The translations under genes and the position numbers were made by a program. Below the pieces are notes generated by a model. It was not told where the DNA came from. It did not search any database and worked only from the letters and a program-made list of their open reading frames with translations. Shown here one piece after another: positions 62,993 through 64,000 of a DNA stretch of 64,000 nt. The number at the start of each line of letters is the position of its first letter. The first letter of the stretch is position 1. Origin of the DNA: Alkalihalobacillus sp. LMS39 (GTDB lineage Bacteria > Bacillota > Bacilli > Bacillales > Bacillaceae_F); contig NZ_CP093300.1 in the NCBI RefSeq assembly GCF_022812285.1, positions 4,092,001 through 4,156,000 on the forward strand. Direction: 5' to 3'.

Positions 62993-63139
62993 TTATTTTT
63001 TGTCTAACCGCCGCGCATCGCGGCTAACTTCATCCTGAATTTCAGCTTCTACCATTTTCTTAGCGATATCTTTGTTCGACTCCTGATGTGGTCTTGGTAG
63101 ATTTAAGTTTCTACTTGCTTGCTCATTCCAATCTGCCAT
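62993..63139 (-). CDS. Small charged protein, 48 residues
   Basis: Reads MADWNEQASRNLNLPRPHQE, then SNKDIAKKMVEAEIQDEVSR and DARRLDKK. The ATG at 63139 follows a strong ribosome site, GGGAGGTG, which makes it a credible gene despite its size. It is hydrophilic throughout. No family recognised. It is the downstream partner (12 nt) of the gene at 63152. Confidence 0.7.
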   Translation of the reverse strand: MADWNEQASRNLNLPRPHQESNKDIAKKMVEAEIQDEVSRDARRLDKK

Positions 63140-63151
63140 GATTACACCTCC

Positions 63152-63391
63152 CTATTCTTTACAAACATAAATCATAACGTATTGTTCACATTCCACATCA
63201 TCTATATCCACAAAAAAATCACAACCTAAATAACGATAAAAATAAAAATTCGGCTTCACTAACCGATCCGTACAATTCCGATATTGCAAACCACCAGCTT
63301 TGCGTATTAATTCAATAAACGGGCTAGGATCATCAAGCTGATAAGATTTCATAATCTTTCCATTGGAATCATTCATAATCTTCACTTCCAT
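63152..63391 (-). CDS. Small protein of unknown function, 79 residues
   Basis: A soluble protein with aromatic and cysteine-containing C-terminal half (NFYFYRYLGCDFFVDIDDVECEQY in pieces FYFYRYLGCD, VDIDDVECEQ). GGGGG lies eight bases before the ATG. I do not recognise it. It heads a short two-gene unit with the 48-residue protein gene. Confidence 0.68.
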   Translation of the reverse strand: MEVKIMNDSNGKIMKSYQLDDPSPFIELIRKAGGLQYRNCTDRLVKPNFYFYRYLGCDFFVDIDDVECEQYVMIYVCKE

Positions 63392-63551
63392 TTCACTTTC
63401 CCCCTAATCTACTTATCCTATATCTACTCTATGAAACCAAAAAAAAATCATACCATTTTCAAAAAAATATAGAAAAATAGGTTTAGATTTTCTATGTTTG
63501 ACCATGCTAGTTCTAGATAAGTATTATTCTTGTCTATCCCCCTTTTCTTTT

Positions 63552-63830
63552 AGAGACACAACCAAAAGGTGTAGTTTCCTTTTGGGTGTGTCTCTTCTTT
63601 TTTTATGTGTGGAGGCGGGGCCTTTCTTTTTGCCACAAGTTGTTTTTCTTGTGGCTGGCCTCGCGCGGAACACATTTCCAAAAGGTGTAGTTTCCTTTTG
63701 ATTGTGTCTCTTCTTTTGTGGAGGCGGGGCCTTTCTTTTTGCCACAAGTTGTTTTTCTTGTGGCTGGCCTCGCGCGGAACACATTTCCAAAAGGTGTAGT
63801 TTCCTTTTAGTTGTGTCTCTTCTTTTTTAT
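63552..63830. repeat. Tandem array B, about 2.4 units of 109-116 bp, headed by a long hairpin
   Basis: AGAGACACAACCAAAAGG (63552-63569) pairs with CCTTTTGGGTGTGTCTCT (63578-63595) around an 8-nt loop. The 3' arm recurs near 63694 and 63803 with one change each. Between arms lies a hairpin GCCACAAG/CTTGTGGC (8-nt loop) nested in GGCC/GGCC and, in the first unit, ATGTGT/ACACAT. Frames open through it are artefacts of repetition. Confidence 0.88.
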
Positions 63831-63876
63831 GTGTGGAGACGAGGTGAACATCTGAACTCCAACTTTACGCTGGCTT

Positions 63877-63900
63877 CGGACATATATTCCGTTATTTTCA
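63877..63900 (+). repeat. Single FFRR box, copy 9
   Basis: CGGACATATATTCCG followed by TTATTTTCA; no partner boxes before the window end. The remaining bases to 64000 show nothing else. Confidence 0.7.
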
Positions 63901-64000
63901 CTTTTCCACGATGTTTCGGTTATGTCAATAATTTTGTGTAAACCGAAGGTTACTCCGTAGTGAACTATATTTTATTTTTTACTACCCCTCCCCCGGGGGA

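Noticed and set aside
63498-63941. Overlapping reading frames through array B
   Set aside because: Same reason: repeat-driven open frames on both strands, with no credible start signals.

Overview
The window is chromosomal DNA from a low-GC, spore-former-type member of the Bacillaceae. Much of the gene content and local order matches the Bacillus subtilis 'yt-' region: ytpQ, ytpP, ytoQ, ytoP, ytnP, trmB, ytzH, ytmP, amyX, ytlP/thpR, ytkP, ytjP/pepV, ytzE, rsuA-like, ytgP, ytfP, leuS, ytqAB, ytpAB, ytoA, metK, pckA, ytmA, ytkD. Strong AGGAGG-type ribosome sites, frequent GTG/TTG starts, a T-box, a SAM riboswitch and a preQ1 riboswitch all fit Bacillaceae. The species cannot be named from the sequence alone.

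Layout. 0-9.5 kb: ytpQ (cut by the window edge), a lipoprotein/PTS-IIC-like/ytpP cluster, ytoQ, aminopeptidase ytoP, a membrane-anchored beta-lactamase-like protein, and a queuosine-precursor operon (queD-queE-queC) behind a preQ1-I riboswitch that appears to mask the ribosome site. 9.5-15.4 kb: a PadR-controlled ABC exporter operon whose operator is repeated at its far end, then the fructose operon fruR-fruK-fruA. 15.6-27.6 kb: lactonase, trmB, two tandem YtzH-like genes, amyX, purU, lrgAB, thpR and a cysteine synthase. 27.7-37.7 kb: pepV, rsuA-like, a gene broken by a frameshift in an A8 run, two SEDS (FtsW/RodA) genes, an IS3-family element, a MurJ-like flippase and a YjbQ-family protein. 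37.9-41.3 kb: ytfP, whose first ~99 bp are duplicated around a ~2 kb insert with two phage-like genes. 41.3-57.4 kb: a DnaA-box cluster, leuS with a T-box, an MFS exporter, tRNA-modification genes ytqAB, isoprenoid/lysophospholipid genes ytpAB, a PAP2 phosphatase and glycosyltransferase pair, fabH, metK with a SAM riboswitch, and pckA. 57.4-64 kb: ytmA, ytkD, an MFS exporter, a YwpF-like protein, patB and several very small genes.

The most unusual content is between the genes. (1) A ~180 bp element built of four copies of a CGGACATNNNTTCCG box in forward-forward-reverse-reverse order recurs complete or degraded at eight or nine places. (2) A second structured repeat of up to ~185 bp occurs seven times, always in the same orientation and nearly always directly beyond the terminator of a minus-strand gene, mostly between convergent genes. 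(3) Two tandem arrays of ~107-116 bp units have unrelated sequences but the same architecture: one terminator-like 5' arm followed by three copies of its 3' arm, separated by a nested hairpin. (4) A compact DnaA-box cluster lies between ytfP and leuS. These are the best candidates for undescribed systems here. No defence system, CRISPR array or secondary-metabolite cluster was seen.
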